From the NCBI RefSeq assembly GCF_030708455.1, contig NZ_JAUYWF010000002.1, positions 186,001 to 250,000 on the forward strand: a DNA stretch of 64,000 nucleotides, in the 5' to 3' direction. The notes beneath the pieces are model-generated. The model saw only the letters and a program-made list of their open reading frames with translations, made no database searches and was not told where the DNA came from. This document shows positions 28,839 to 38,837 of the stretch, one piece after another (within the stretch, counting starts at the first letter, position 1; each line of letters opens with the position of its first letter). This DNA is from Halomonas sp. SSL-5 (GTDB lineage: Bacteria; Pseudomonadota; Gammaproteobacteria; Pseudomonadales; Halomonadaceae). The position numbers and the translations under genes were made by a program.

Positions 28839-29197
28839 GCGCCGGACAGCTCGTCTTCTCGCTCCAGGTCGCTGGGCAGGTCGGCCCAGAGCCGCTCCAG
28901 GTCATAGAGCTGGCGGGTCTCGGGCAGCATCACGTGGACCACCACGCTGCCCAGGTCGACCAGCACCCAGTCCGCACCGGCCTCGCCCTCGACGCCACGC
29001 GGCTGCAGGCCGGCCTCCTTGGCGCGCTCGACCACCCGCTGGGCCAGCGCCGCCAGGTGGCGGGTCGAGGTGCCGCTGGCGATGATCATCAGGTCGGTCA
29101 CGCTGGTCAGCCGTGCGACGTCCAGCTGGACGATATCCTTGGCCTTGAGTTCTTCCAGCGCGTCCACCGCCAGAGTCTTGAGTGCGTCGTTGTGCAT
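28835..29197 (-). CDS. rsfS: Ribosomal silencing factor RsfS
   Basis: A 120-aa RsfS/Iojap protein with LTSVTDLMIIASGTSTRHLAAL and the C-terminal DWVLVDLGSVVVHVMLPETRQLYDLERLW. It binds uL14 and blocks subunit joining in stationary phase or starvation. It sits in the conserved nadD-rsfS-rlmH order. Confidence 0.97.
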   Translation of the reverse strand: MHNDALKTLAVDALEELKAKDIVQLDVARLTSVTDLMIIASGTSTRHLAALAQRVVERAKEAGLQPRGVEGEAGADWVLVDLGSVVVHVMLPETRQLYDLERLWADLPSDLEREDELSGA

Positions 29198-29282
29198 AGG
29201 GTCTTCTGTCAGGCTGTCGTTGAATGGCCATTGTACCGCCTTGACCGCCGTCTGACAGGGCCCGTTCGGCCCTGAACGGTCT

Positions 29283-29963
29283 TCAGTCCCGACGATAGAG
29301 GCCGTGGGCCAGGATATGCCGCTCCACCGCCTCGGGCAGCAGGTAACGCACGTTGCGCCCCTCGCCCAGGCGGCGGCGCAGCTCGGTGGCCGAGATCGCC
29401 ATCCGCGTCGGGAGTGTCAGGCGCAGCAGGCCCCCGGCGGGGCGCGCCATCAGCGCCTCGGGCTCGTCGCACTCGCGCCCGGCGACCAGCTCGCGCAGCG
29501 ACTCGGGCAGCGGCGCCTCGAAGTCCGGGCGGTCGATCACCACCAGGTTGGCCAGGGAGAAGAGACGCTGCGGCTCGTGCCACTCGGCCAGGCGCAGGAA
29601 GGCATCGTGGCCCAGCGCCATCACCAGCCGCGCATCGCGGCCCAGCTCCTCGCGCAGGGAGGACAGGGTGTCGGCGCTGAACGAGGGGCCCTCGCGGGCG
29701 AGTTCGCGGTCGTCGGCGACCAGCCCCGGGGTATCGCCGATCGCCAGGCGCAGCAGCGCAAGGCGCTCTTCGGGCGCCACCCGGGGCTCCCCGCGCAGCG
29801 GCGGGGCCTTGGCGGGGATCAGGTGCACCCGGTCGAGCCCCAGCACCTCCTGGAGCTCCACGGCGCTGCGCAGGTGGCCCAGGTGCACCGGGTCGAAGGT
29901 GCCGCCGAGCATGGCGACACGCGCCGGGCGCGCGTCCTGCCGCGCCGGGGATGGCTCGTTCAC
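29283..29963 (-). CDS. nadD: Nicotinate-nucleotide adenylyltransferase
   Basis: A 226-aa NMNAT-fold enzyme making deamido-[14 protein letters not shown] at 20-30 is the nucleotidyl-transferase motif and ISATELRRR the C-terminal one. Its GTG start overlaps the proA stop codon (GTGA), which gives translational coupling. A long upstream extension of this frame lies antisense-free inside proA and is not real. Confidence 0.96.
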   Translation of the reverse strand: MNEPSPARQDARPARVAMLGGTFDPVHLGHLRSAVELQEVLGLDRVHLIPAKAPPLRGEPRVAPEERLALLRLAIGDTPGLVADDRELAREGPSFSADTLSSLREELGRDARLVMALGHDAFLRLAEWHEPQRLFSLANLVVIDRPDFEAPLPESLRELVAGRECDEPEALMARPAGGLLRLTLPTRMAISATELRRRLGEGRNVRYLLPEAVERHILAHGLYRRD

Positions 29964-31270
29964 TGGCGGACCTGACCGTCGCCCAGGACCACGTACTTGC
30001 GGGTGGTGAGGCCCTCGAGCCCCACCGGGCCGCGGGCGTGGAGCTTGTCGGTGGAGATGCCGATCTCGGCGCCCAGGCCATACTCGAAGCCGTCGGCGAA
30101 ACGGGTCGAGGCGTTGACCATCACCGAACTGGAGTCCACCTCGGCCATGAACCGCCGCGCCAGGGTCCAGGACTCGGTGACGATGGCATCGGTGTGGTGG
30201 GAGCCGTAGCGCTCGATATGCGCCATGGCGGCCTCGATGCCGTCGACCACGCGGATCGCCAGCACCGGGGCCAGGTACTCGGCGTGCCAGTCCTCCTCCC
30301 GGGCCGCCACGACGTCCGGGAGGATCCCGCGGGTACGCTCGCAGCCACGCAGCTCGACACCATGCTCGGCGTAGGCGGCGGCCAGTGTCGGCAGCAGCGA
30401 CTCGGCCAGAGGCGCATCCACCAGCAGCGTCTCCATGGTGTTGCAGGTGCCGTAGCGGTGGGTCTTGGCATTCACCGCGATGGCCAGCGCCTTCTCGGGA
30501 TCGGCGGTGGCGTCCAGATAGACGTGACAGACGCCATCCAGATGCTTGATCACCGGCACCCGGGCCTCGCGGGAGATGCGCTCGATCAGCGACTTGCCCC
30601 CCCGCGGGATGATCACGTCGACGAACTCGGGCATGGTGATCAGGCGGCCCACGGCGGCGCGATCGGTGGTCGCCACCACCTGCACGGCCCCCTCGGGGAG
30701 CCCCGCGGCGGCCAGCCCCTGGCGGATGCAGGCGGCGATGGCGGCATTGGAGTCGCGTGCCTCGGAGCCGCCGCGCAGGATCGCGGCATTGCCCGACTTG
30801 AGGCACAGGCTGGCCGCCTCGAGGGTGACGTTGGGGCGCGACTCGTAGATGATGCCGATCACCCCCAAGGGCACGCGCATCTGGCCGACCTGGATGCCGC
30901 TGGGCCGGGCGCGCAGGCCATCGATCTCGCCCACCGGGTCGGGCAGGCCCGCCACCTGGGTGAGGCCCTCGATCATCGCATCGACTCGGCCCTCATCCAG
31001 GGCCAGACGGTCGAGCAGGGCGGCGTCCAGGCCGCTCTCTCGCCCGCGCTCAAGGTCCCTGGCATTGGCCGCCAGCACCTCGCCCCGCGAGGCCTCAAGC
31101 GCCTCGGCCATGGCCAGCAGCGCGGCATTCTTGGGGCCGGTGGGCGTGCGACGCAGGATCGCGGCGGCGGCCCGCGCCGCCTGTCCCAGGCCGGTCATGT
31201 AGGCATCGATATCGCGGATCTCCTCGGCGCCTGCCGCGGCGGCGCCGTCGCGCTGGACTTGAGCTGTCAT
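29960..31270 (-). CDS. proA: Gamma-glutamyl phosphate reductase
   Basis: A 436-aa ALDH-superfamily enzyme, the second step of proline synthesis. Motifs include [30 protein letters not shown], and [13 protein letters not shown], which carries the catalytic cysteine. The C-terminal [17 protein letters not shown] is typical. It is the first gene of the minus-strand run proA-nadD-rsfS-rlmH-mrdA-rodA-mltB-rlpA-dacA. Proline is also an osmolyte. Confidence 0.98.
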   Translation of the reverse strand: MTAQVQRDGAAAAGAEEIRDIDAYMTGLGQAARAAAAILRRTPTGPKNAALLAMAEALEASRGEVLAANARDLERGRESGLDAALLDRLALDEGRVDAMIEGLTQVAGLPDPVGEIDGLRARPSGIQVGQMRVPLGVIGIIYESRPNVTLEAASLCLKSGNAAILRGGSEARDSNAAIAACIRQGLAAAGLPEGAVQVVATTDRAAVGRLITMPEFVDVIIPRGGKSLIERISREARVPVIKHLDGVCHVYLDATADPEKALAIAVNAKTHRYGTCNTMETLLVDAPLAESLLPTLAAAYAEHGVELRGCERTRGILPDVVAAREEDWHAEYLAPVLAIRVVDGIEAAMAHIERYGSHHTDAIVTESWTLARRFMAEVDSSSVMVNASTRFADGFEYGLGAEIGISTDKLHARGPVGLEGLTTRKYVVLGDGQVRQ

Positions 31271-31371
31271 GCCAGAGGGTGTCTCCTGTGGGCGTGGCCT
31301 GAACGAACCGGAACGGCGCTATACTGGCGCTCGGCGGGCACGTTGCGTAAAGGGAGTCATAGTAAGCCACC

Positions 31372-32250
31372 ATGCAGAGCAAGTACAAAGTCGGCCTGCT
31401 GCGCCTCAATCTGCTGCTGGCGGCGCTATTCCCGGCGCTGATGGTGGCCAGCGCCCACGACATCTCAGAGGCCATGCTGCTCGGCCTGGCGGCGGCCTGG
31501 CTCGCCATCAGCGCCGGCCTGGTCGAGTTCAGCCATCGCCGCCCCCCGCTGGTGCCCTGGCAGCTGCTGCCCAGCCTGCTGCTCGGCGCCCTGCTGTGGT
31601 CCTCGGCGGAGCGCTATCCCTTCTGGCTATGGGCCTGGGCCGCCCTGGTCATGCTGCCCCAGCCCGCCTGGATGGCCGCCCTCAACGCCCTGCTGGCGGC
31701 GGCCTCCTGGGCCTGGCTGGCACGCCTGATGCCCATCGAACAGTCCCTCGCCGCCGGCCTGGTGTTCGCCCTGCTGCTGGCGCTCGGGCTCTCTCGGGCG
31801 CGCCGGCTGACGCCACTGCACGGCCAGGCCAGGGGCCGAGTCAGCCTGGAACCGGGGCTGCGCCTCTGGCCACGCGCCAGGCTGGCCGGGGACCTGGCCC
31901 GGGAGCGTGGCCGCGCCGGGCGCGACGGTACCCATGCCGAGCTGCTGCTGGTGCGTACCCGGAGGCGTCACCTCTGGCGCGTGGCCAGGCAGCTGTGCGA
32001 GATGACCCGACGCTTCGAGCACTGCTATCGACTCGATGCCCGCACCCTGGCCGCCCTGCTCGTCTGCCGCAACGCCGCCCAGGCAGACAGTCGACGCGAG
32101 ACGCTGCTACAGCGCCTGGCCGAGGTGGAGCGCGTGCGAGCGGTCCCGCTGCCGCAGACCCGCCCGCTGGCCGAAGAATTACGCGCCCTGGAACAGCAGA
32201 CGGCGCCACGCACCACGACGCGGAGGGCGAAGCCCAATGCCGAGGACTGA
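31372..32250 (+). CDS. Membrane protein with degenerate GGDEF-like C-terminus (first of pair)
   Basis: A 292-aa protein not recognised as a named family. About five membrane helices occupy 10-150. The cytosolic C-terminus (about 165-270) follows the layout of a diguanylate cyclase domain: a WPRARLAGDLARE helix where NRRAF...L usually stands, the strand HAELLLVR where LLLxDxD is expected, then CYRLDARTLAALL in the position of R.GGDEFxxLL. All catalytic and metal residues are absent, so it cannot make c-di-GMP by the known mechanism. The GGDEF relationship is inferred from pattern only. It overlaps the next gene by 14 nt, so they form one operon. Confidence 0.72.
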   Translation: MQSKYKVGLLRLNLLLAALFPALMVASAHDISEAMLLGLAAAWLAISAGLVEFSHRRPPLVPWQLLPSLLLGALLWSSAERYPFWLWAWAALVMLPQPAWMAALNALLAAASWAWLARLMPIEQSLAAGLVFALLLALGLSRARRLTPLHGQARGRVSLEPGLRLWPRARLAGDLARERGRAGRDGTHAELLLVRTRRRHLWRVARQLCEMTRRFEHCYRLDARTLAALLVCRNAAQADSRRETLLQRLAEVERVRAVPLPQTRPLAEELRALEQQTAPRTTTRRAKPNAED

Positions 32251-33163
32251 TACCCCACGCCTGCTGGCGGGCCTCTATGCGCTGGGGGCAGTGCTGCTGC
32301 TCGGCCAGGCGCTGTGGCACTACCTGGTCGGTGACTACGCCCGGATCCTGCTGCCGGCCCTGCTCGCCCCGCTGCTGCTGACCGCCGCCCTGATGCGCCT
32401 GGGACAGCAGGAGACGGCACGCCTCTCGGCCTATCTGGTGCTGATCTGCGGCTACCTGCTGGTCGCCACCAGCCTGCCGGGCGAAGGCCGCCTGGCGCTG
32501 CTGTGGCTGGGACTGCCACCGGTGTTGACCCTGCTGTTGCTGCCGCTGGGCCCGGCCACCCTGCTCAACCTGACCCTGGCACCGATCTGGCTGCTGCTGG
32601 CCGACGGCGGCCTGTCACTACCGCTGTCACTCGCCTACCTGGCGCTGGTGATCGCCGCCGGGCTCGCCCCCTGGGGAGTACGCCATCAGCAGGCCCTGCT
32701 GCTGGCCACCGACCCCCGCGACGAGGAGTGTGCCGCCCTGAAGGCGGCACCGCTTCTCGAGCGCCTGGAGAGCGAGGTGGAGCGTGCCGACCTGCTGGGC
32801 CAGCGACTCGCCGTGGTGGTGCTCCACCTCCCGCAGCTGGAGATGGCCGATGAGCCGTATGGCGGCCCCGCCCGGCTGGCCCTGCTGGGCAGCTTCTGCG
32901 GGACGGTGGCGGAACACAGCCGTGACCACGACCTGCTGGGCCGCCTCGACGATGCCGACTTCTGGCTGGTGCTGCCCGATACCAGCGAGAGCGGGGCCCT
33001 GCTGGTACGCCAGCGCATCGAGGAGGCCGCGGCGGGCGCCATGCTCGACGGCAGCGGGGGCCTGGAGGTACGCGGGGGCACCTGCAGCCACTCGCCGGGC
33101 TCTCCCTTCATGGCGCTGAAGCGCCGCCTGGATGCCACCACACGACGCCTCGCCGATGGCTGA
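32237..33163 (+). CDS. Membrane protein with degenerate GGDEF-like domain (second of pair)
   Basis: A 308-aa protein with about five N-terminal helices (8-150) and a cytosolic domain (about 165-300) that looks like a decayed GGDEF domain. LLERLESEVERADLLGQRLAVVVLHL replaces the helix-strand start, and LLGRLDDADFWLVLPDT stands where R.GGDEFxxLLP is expected (DDADF for GGDEF). An A..VRQRIEEA helix follows, as in true cyclases. Catalytic residues are missing. Layout and size parallel the preceding gene, suggesting an old tandem duplication. The ATG at 32237 lies inside the preceding gene. It is 33 bp upstream of the DedA-PAP2 gene. Confidence 0.75.
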   Translation: MPRTDTPRLLAGLYALGAVLLLGQALWHYLVGDYARILLPALLAPLLLTAALMRLGQQETARLSAYLVLICGYLLVATSLPGEGRLALLWLGLPPVLTLLLLPLGPATLLNLTLAPIWLLLADGGLSLPLSLAYLALVIAAGLAPWGVRHQQALLLATDPRDEECAALKAAPLLERLESEVERADLLGQRLAVVVLHLPQLEMADEPYGGPARLALLGSFCGTVAEHSRDHDLLGRLDDADFWLVLPDTSESGALLVRQRIEEAAAGAMLDGSGGLEVRGGTCSHSPGSPFMALKRRLDATTRRLADG

Positions 33164-33196
33164 CGCCCTGTCCGTTCCTGCCCCGGAAGCCCCGCC

Positions 33197-34600
33197 ATGG
33201 ACCTGACCCAGCTGCTCTACCAGCTCACCCCGTCGCCGGGCCTGCTGCTGCTGATCATCGCCGGCATCGCCATGCTGGAATCGCTGGCGCTGGTGGGCGT
33301 CCTGGTGCCCGGCGTGTTGCTGATCACCGCCGCCGCCTCCATGGCCGGCCACCAGGAACTGGCCCTGCCGGCGACCCTGTTTGCCGCCTTCCTGGGCGCG
33401 GTGGTGGGCGACAGCACCAGTTTCGTGCTGGGCTACACCCAGCGCGAGCGCGTCACGCGGCGCTGGCCACTCTCGCGCCACCCCGAGTTCCTCGCCAGGG
33501 GGGCACGCTTCTTCCAGCGTTACGGCGTGCTGTCGGTGTTCCTGGGACGCTTCGTCGGCCCCGTACGCCCCATGGTGCCGCTGATTGCCGGCATGCTGCG
33601 CATGTCACCGCGCACCTTCACCTGGGCCAATCTCGCCTCCGCGGCACTCTGGGCCCCCGCCTATGTGCTGCCGGGCTACCTGCTGGGACGTACCTGGGAG
33701 CAACTGCTCGAGGTACCTTCGGCGTTCAGCAAGCCGCTGGCGGTGCTGGCCGTGATGCTGCTGGTGCTGGCGGTGACCTTCTCCTGGCTGCGCCACCACG
33801 CCGGCAGGCGCGGACGCGTCTACCGCCTGACCGCTGGTCTGGCCCGGCGTCACCCTCTGCTGCGCACCCTGTGGCTGCGCCAGAGCGGCAGCGGCGAGGT
33901 CCCCCTGGCCAGCCTGATGCTGCTGATACTGGCCCTGGGCGGGGTATCGGGCTGGACCCTGCTGGTGATGCAGCATGACCTGCATGGCCCGCTACCCATG
34001 GATCTCCAGGCCCAGGCCCTCTTCGAGGGGCTCGCCTTCCCCGCCCTGACCCTCGTCAGCGAGGGACTGGCCCGCATCGGCGACCTGCTCGGCGTGGCGG
34101 CGCTCGCCCTGCCCTGGGGTGCCTGGCTGCTGTGGCGGCGACGCCTGGATGCCGTCTGGCACCTCACCGCCGGTCTGGTGGGCATCGCGGCGCTCAACAC
34201 CCTGGGCAAGGCGCTGTTCGAGCGACCGCGGCCGCATGTTCCCGCCCACCTGGCGGACTCCTTCTCCTACCCCAGTGCTCACGCCTCCAGCGCCGTGGTG
34301 CTGTTCGGCCTGGCGGCGGCCTTCGCCGCCCGGGAGCTGGCGCCGGCCTGGCGCCACTGGGCCTACTGGGCGGCCATCCTCGCCGCCACCCTGATGGCGC
34401 TGTCGCGCCTGGTGATCGGCGTACACTGGTTCAGCGATCTGGTCGGTGGCGCCCTGCTGGGGCTGGTGGCCTGCGCCCTGGTCCAGCTCTCCTGGCAGAC
34501 GCGGGAACGGCCCCCGCTCGCCCCCTGCCCCTGGCCTTGGCTTACCGCCGCGTCACTTTGTCTGGTAGCGGCACGCGTCGCCTGGCTACCGTCGGTCTAA
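33197..34600 (+). CDS. DedA-PAP2 fusion membrane protein
   Basis: A 467-aa membrane protein made of two known modules. Residues 1-200 are a DedA (SNARE-associated/VTT) domain, with the F.GRF.GP.R...P..AG signature seen as FLGRFVGPVRPMVPLIAGM. Residues about 235-445 are a PAP2 phosphatase with all three motifs: KALFERPRP, YPSAHASS (PSGH with Ala for Gly) and SRLVIGVHWFSD. DedA proteins include undecaprenyl-phosphate flippases and PAP2 enzymes include undecaprenyl-diphosphate phosphatases, so one chain could dephosphorylate and flip the lipid carrier; this is inference. It ends convergent with, and slightly overlapping, the LysE gene. Confidence 0.9.
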   Translation: MDLTQLLYQLTPSPGLLLLIIAGIAMLESLALVGVLVPGVLLITAAASMAGHQELALPATLFAAFLGAVVGDSTSFVLGYTQRERVTRRWPLSRHPEFLARGARFFQRYGVLSVFLGRFVGPVRPMVPLIAGMLRMSPRTFTWANLASAALWAPAYVLPGYLLGRTWEQLLEVPSAFSKPLAVLAVMLLVLAVTFSWLRHHAGRRGRVYRLTAGLARRHPLLRTLWLRQSGSGEVPLASLMLLILALGGVSGWTLLVMQHDLHGPLPMDLQAQALFEGLAFPALTLVSEGLARIGDLLGVAALALPWGAWLLWRRRLDAVWHLTAGLVGIAALNTLGKALFERPRPHVPAHLADSFSYPSAHASSAVVLFGLAAAFAARELAPAWRHWAYWAAILAATLMALSRLVIGVHWFSDLVGGALLGLVACALVQLSWQTRERPPLAPCPWPWLTAASLCLVAARVAWLPSV

Positions 34601-35220
34601 CCCAGCGCCAGCCACAGGCCGACGCCGACCATCAGGGTCCCGGCGATGCGGTTGAGCAGGCGCACGCTGCCGCCTCGCGAGAGCAGGCGACGCAGCCGGC
34701 TGCCGCCGGTGGCGTAGAGCATCAGGCAGGCGAACTCGATGGTCAGGATCAAGGCCACCAGCACGGCGAGCTGGCCGCTCAGCGCTCGCTCGGCATCGAG
34801 GAAGGGAGGCAGCAGCGCCACGAAGAAGGCCCACCCCTTGGGGTTGGCCACGGCGGTGACGAAGCCCTGGGTGACCAGTTGTGCGCGCCCGGCGGGCGCC
34901 ACCTCAAGCCCCTCCTCGGGGATCGCCATGCGCCCCCGGGAGCGCCACATCATGATGCCCAGATAGGCCAGGTAGGCCCCGCCCAGCCACTTGAACAGCG
35001 CGAAGAGCTCCGGCTGGCGGAGCATCAGCGCCGCCACCCCGGCCCCGGCCGCGGCGGCCACCAGCCCCACCCCGACCAGCTCCCCGGCCATCATCCACAG
35101 GCTGCGGCGCACCCCCTGGGTCATGCCCAGCACCATGGCCAGGGTCATGCACATCCCCGGGGTGAGGGAGACGAGGAAGAAGGTCGGCACGAAGACCGAG
35201 AGCAGTGAGAGGTTCAGCAT
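34597..35220 (-). CDS. LysE/RhtB family exporter
   Basis: A 207-aa translocator with six predicted helices. The family start is recognisable (FFLVSLTPGMCMTLAMVLGMTQG), as is VTAVANPKGWAFFVALLPPF. The substrate is probably an amino acid or similar compound, but cannot be named. The ATG at 35220 has AAGGA upstream. It is convergent with the DedA-PAP2 gene and 58 bp downstream of ubiX on the same strand. Confidence 0.93.
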   Translation of the reverse strand: MLNLSLLSVFVPTFFLVSLTPGMCMTLAMVLGMTQGVRRSLWMMAGELVGVGLVAAAAGAGVAALMLRQPELFALFKWLGGAYLAYLGIMMWRSRGRMAIPEEGLEVAPAGRAQLVTQGFVTAVANPKGWAFFVALLPPFLDAERALSGQLAVLVALILTIEFACLMLYATGGSRLRRLLSRGGSVRLLNRIAGTLMVGVGLWLALG

Positions 35221-35278
35221 GCCATGTCCTTGCTGCAACGAGAGGCGCCCAGGATGCCTGGGCCGGGTGACAGCGAGC

Positions 35279-35899
35279 TTACGTCGCCTCGCCCCAGCGC
35301 GGCATCAGGTGGTGTTCGATGCCCAGCTGATTGAGGATCCGCGCGACGATAAAGTCGACCAGGTCATCGATCGACTCGGGCTGGTGATAGAACCCCGGCG
35401 CGGCGGGCAGGATCACCGCCCCCAGGCGGCTCAGGTTGAGCATATGCTCGAGATGGATCGCCGAGAGCGGCGTCTCGCGGGGCACCAGGATCAAGCGGCG
35501 CCTCTCCTTCAGCGCCACGTCGGCGGCGCGCTCGATCAGGTTGTTGCTGGCCCCCGTCGCCACCGCCGAGAGCGTGCCGGTGGAACAGGGGCAGATCACC
35601 ATGGAGGATGGCGCCCCGGAGCCGGAGGCCACCGGCGACATCCACTCCTCGCGGCCGAAGCAGCGGATCTGCCCGGGCCGGGCGCCGCTGCGCGAGATGA
35701 GCTCCGCGGCCAGACGCTCGGGGCGGGCCGGCAGGCCGGCGTCGGTCTCGGTGGCGATCACCAGATGGGCCGCCTTGGAGATCATCACCCATACCTCATG
35801 GTTGGCCGCTACCAGCGCCTCGATCAGTCGCAGCCCGTACTGGGCGCCGGAGGCACCGGTCAGCGCCACCGTCACCGGGGGGGAAAATGCCTCAGCCAT
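35279..35899 (-). CDS. ubiX: Flavin prenyltransferase UbiX
   Basis: A 206-aa flavin prenyltransferase that makes prenyl-FMN for the UbiD decarboxylase of ubiquinone synthesis. It has the start [15 protein letters not shown], the middle [25 protein letters not shown] and the [24 protein letters not shown] segment. Its ATG lies 8 nt inside the end of mpl, an overlap that implies coupled translation. The mpl-ubiX pairing is also known in Pseudomonas. Confidence 0.97.
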   Translation of the reverse strand: MAEAFSPPVTVALTGASGAQYGLRLIEALVAANHEVWVMISKAAHLVIATETDAGLPARPERLAAELISRSGARPGQIRCFGREEWMSPVASGSGAPSSMVICPCSTGTLSAVATGASNNLIERAADVALKERRRLILVPRETPLSAIHLEHMLNLSRLGAVILPAAPGFYHQPESIDDLVDFIVARILNQLGIEHHLMPRWGEAT

Positions 35900-37271
35900 G
35901 GGCCAGCTCCAGCGCCGCCAGCAGCTTCTCGTGGATGCCACCGAAGCCGCCGTTGGACATCACCACGATGCGGTCATAGGGCCTGGCCTCTGCCACCAGG
36001 GCCGCCACCAGGGCATCCAGATCCTGCTCCAGGCGCGCCGGCACCGGGCTCGCGGCGACGACCGGCTCCAGCGGCCAGTCCAGCCCCTCCGGTCGATACC
36101 AGAAGGCGATATCGGCGGCCACCACGCTCGCCGCCAGGCGATCACGCAGGGTGCCCAGGCGCATGGTGTTGGAGCGCGGCTCGACCACCGCCAGCAGCCT
36201 GCCCCGGGCGGTGGCCGCACGCAACCCCTCGAGGGTGGCAGCGATGGCCGTGGGATGATGGGCGAAGTCGTCGATCACCTGGATATTGGCCACCTCCCCA
36301 CGCAGCTCCTGACGCCGCCGAGGCGACTCGAAACGTGCCAGGGCCGCGGCACCGCGGGCCGGGTCCACCCCGCAGGTGTGGGCGGCGGCCAGCGCCGCCA
36401 GGGCGTTGCGGGCGTTGTAGCTTCCGGTCAGTGGCCAGTCGACCACCGCATCCTCGTCGACGTCTTGCGCTTGATGAATCACCCGGAAGCGCGAGGCATC
36501 GTCGCGCTCCAGCTCGAGCCTCCAGGGGCTCGTGGCGGCCTCGCCGAAGCGCACCACCGGGGTCCAGGCCCCCATCGCCAGCACCCGGTCGAGGGCCTCT
36601 TCGTCATCGGCTACCAGCAGCCGTCCCCTGCCGGGCACCGTGCGCACCAGGTGGTGGAACTGGCGCTCGATGGCGGCCAGATCGTCGAAGATATCGGCAT
36701 GGTCGAACTCCAAATTGCCCAGCACCGCGATCTCGGGGCGGTAGTGGACGAACTTGGAGCGCTTGTCGAAGAAGGCGGTGTCGTACTCGTCGGCCTCCAC
36801 CACGAAGGGCGCATCCGCGGCGCCCAGGCGCGCCGAAACGCCGAAGTTGCGCGGCACGCCACCGATCAGGAAGCCCGGCGCCAGTCCCGCCGACTCCAGC
36901 AGCCAGGCGGTAAGGCTCGCCGTGGTGGTCTTGCCGTGGGTGCCGGCCACGGCGATCACCCGCCGGCCGGGCAGCACGTGCTCGGCCAGCCACTGGGGAC
37001 CGGAGACATACGGCAGGCCCGCATCGAGCACCGCCTCCACCTCGGGGTTGCCGCGCGACAGCGCATTGCCGATCACCACCAGATCGGGGCGTGGCTCGAG
37101 GTTGGTGGGCGAGTAGCCCTCCATCAGGGCGATGCCGGCCTCCTCCAGCTGGGTGCTCATCGGCGGGTAGACCCCCGCGTCCGAACCACTGACACGGTGG
37201 CCAAGCTCGCGTGCCAACAGCGCCAGGCTGCCCATGAAGGTGCCACAGATACCGAGGATATGAAGGTGCAT
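35892..37271 (-). CDS. mpl: UDP-MurNAc:L-alanyl-gamma-D-glutamyl-meso-DAP ligase
   Basis: A 459-aa Mur ligase that rejoins recycled murein tripeptide to UDP-MurNAc. The start [17 protein letters not shown] is diagnostic of Mpl. The ATP loop is GTHGKTT (110-116); [16 protein letters not shown] and the central DDFAHHPTA are present. I used the ATG at 37271; the open frame upstream to 37439 has no family similarity. It works with the murein-degrading enzymes encoded at 21.9-25.2 kb. Confidence 0.97.
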   Translation of the reverse strand: MHLHILGICGTFMGSLALLARELGHRVSGSDAGVYPPMSTQLEEAGIALMEGYSPTNLEPRPDLVVIGNALSRGNPEVEAVLDAGLPYVSGPQWLAEHVLPGRRVIAVAGTHGKTTTASLTAWLLESAGLAPGFLIGGVPRNFGVSARLGAADAPFVVEADEYDTAFFDKRSKFVHYRPEIAVLGNLEFDHADIFDDLAAIERQFHHLVRTVPGRGRLLVADDEEALDRVLAMGAWTPVVRFGEAATSPWRLELERDDASRFRVIHQAQDVDEDAVVDWPLTGSYNARNALAALAAAHTCGVDPARGAAALARFESPRRRQELRGEVANIQVIDDFAHHPTAIAATLEGLRAATARGRLLAVVEPRSNTMRLGTLRDRLAASVVAADIAFWYRPEGLDWPLEPVVAASPVPARLEQDLDALVAALVAEARPYDRIVVMSNGGFGGIHEKLLAALELAHG

Positions 37272-37512
37272 GGGGCTCGCTCCAGCATGGGGTCGGTGGC
37301 CGCATCGGCGCGGCGCGCAAAGGGGGGAGACTAGCATGGCCCCGACGAGCCCCTCCAGCGCCTGTTCAGGGCGAATGGCACGATAGCGCGAGGCGCCGGG
37401 GACAGGTCGGAGAGGGGCGCCGGGTGCAGCCTCGGCCACTTTCGGCTAGAATCCTGCGACTTTCGTCACCCCATTCCCGAACAGCAGCGACGCTCAGGAG
37501 CAGACCAGCCCC

Positions 37513-38769
37513 ATGGCCCACAATGCCTTCTACGCCCAGTCAGGTGGCGTCACCGCCGTGATCAACGCCAGCGCCTGCGGCGTGATCGAGGCCTGCCGCC
37601 GCCATCCCGACCGTATCGGCAAGGTCTATGCCGGCCACAATGGCATCATCGGCGCCCTCACCGAGGAGCTGATCGATGTCAGCCAGGAGTCCGACGAGGC
37701 GATCGCCGCGCTGCGCCATACCCCGGGCGGCGCCTTCGGCTCCTGCCGCTACAAGCTGAAGGACATCGAGAGCCACCGCGCCCAGTACGAGCGGCTGATC
37801 GAGGTGTTCCGCGCCCACGATATCCGCTACTTCTTCTACAACGGCGGTGGCGACAGTGCCGACACCTGCCTCAAGGTCTCGCAGCTCTCCGAGAAGCTCG
37901 GCTATCCGCTCACCGCCATCCACGTACCCAAGACCGTGGACAACGACCTGCCGATCACCGACAACTCCCCGGGCTTCGGCAGCGTGGCCAAGTATATCGC
38001 CACCTCGACCCTGGAGGCCTCGCTGGACATCGCCTCCATGTGCGCCACCTCCACCAAGGTGTTCGTGCTCGAGGTCATGGGCCGCCATGCCGGCTGGATC
38101 GCCGCCTCCGGGGCACTTGCCGGCCAGGGCGAGGGCGAGCCGCCCCACCTGGTGATCTTTCCCGAGATAGCCTTCGACCGTGAAGCCGTCATGGCCCGCG
38201 TCGACGAGGCGGTAAAGAAGTACGGCTACTGCGTGATCGTGGTCTCCGAGGGTGCCCGCTACGAGGATGGCACCTTCCTCGCCGACGCCGGCAACACCGA
38301 TGCCTTCGGCCATCGCCAGCTGGGCGGCGTGGCGCCGACCCTGGCCGGCATGGTCAAGCAGGACCTGGGCTACAAGTACCACTGGGCGGTGGCCGACTAC
38401 CTGCAGCGCGCCGCTCGCCACCTGGCCTCCAGGACCGACGTCGAGCAGGCCTATGCGGTGGGCGAGAAGGCCGTGGAGCTGGCCATCGAGGGCAAGAACG
38501 CGATGATGCCGGCGATCAAGCGTGTCTCCGATGCCCCCTATGCCTGGCGCATCGAGGCCGCCCCGCTGGCCGAGATTGCCAACCGCGAGAAGTTCATGCC
38601 TCGCGACTTCATCAGCGAGGATGGCTTCGGCATCACCGCGGCCTGCCGCCAGTACCTGTCGCCGCTGATCCAGGGCGAGGACTTCCCCCCGTTCGACAAC
38701 GGCCTGCCCCGGGTGGCGAAGCTGGCCAAGCACCGTGTCGAGCGCAAGCTGCCGGAGTTCAAGCTCTAA
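37513..38769 (+). CDS. pfp: Pyrophosphate-dependent 6-phosphofructokinase
   Basis: A 418-aa PFK-family enzyme. GGGDSADT (111-118) and PKTVDND (139-145) carry the Asp and Lys pattern typical of PPi-using enzymes rather than ATP-PFK, and the reaction is then reversible. MGRHAGWIAA is the substrate-binding segment. PPi-PFK runs glycolysis or gluconeogenesis without ATP. It is convergent with the PP2C-pseudokinase gene; the inorganic pyrophosphatase gene lies on that gene's other side. A short heptamer array follows its stop codon. Confidence 0.95.
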   Translation: MAHNAFYAQSGGVTAVINASACGVIEACRRHPDRIGKVYAGHNGIIGALTEELIDVSQESDEAIAALRHTPGGAFGSCRYKLKDIESHRAQYERLIEVFRAHDIRYFFYNGGGDSADTCLKVSQLSEKLGYPLTAIHVPKTVDNDLPITDNSPGFGSVAKYIATSTLEASLDIASMCATSTKVFVLEVMGRHAGWIAASGALAGQGEGEPPHLVIFPEIAFDREAVMARVDEAVKKYGYCVIVVSEGARYEDGTFLADAGNTDAFGHRQLGGVAPTLAGMVKQDLGYKYHWAVADYLQRAARHLASRTDVEQAYAVGEKAVELAIEGKNAMMPAIKRVSDAPYAWRIEAAPLAEIANREKFMPRDFISEDGFGITAACRQYLSPLIQGEDFPPFDNGLPRVAKLAKHRVERKLPEFKL

Positions 38770-38773
38770 GTCA

Positions 38774-38804
38774 CAAGGAACAAGGGTCAAGGAACAAGGG
38801 GCAA
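38774..38804. repeat. Short heptameric array, CAAGGNN type
   Basis: Four heptads, CAAGGAA, CAAGGGT, CAAGGAA and CAAGGGG, followed by CAA, start 5 bp after the pfp stop codon. A complementary segment (ccccttgcgccttg, 38808-38821) follows at once, so the region can form a hairpin between the two convergent genes. Confidence 0.85.
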
Positions 38805-38837
38805 CCTCCCCTTGCGCCTTGATCCTGGCCGAAGGCC

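Noticed and set aside
31372..33163. Active diguanylate cyclases
   Set aside because: Neither protein has GGDEF, the metal-binding aspartates or an inhibitory RxxD site; only the fold layout resembles the family.
34132..35208. 358-codon plus-strand frame over the LysE gene
   Set aside because: Antisense to a clear LysE exporter and out of frame with the DedA-PAP2 gene; Gly/Pro/His-rich.
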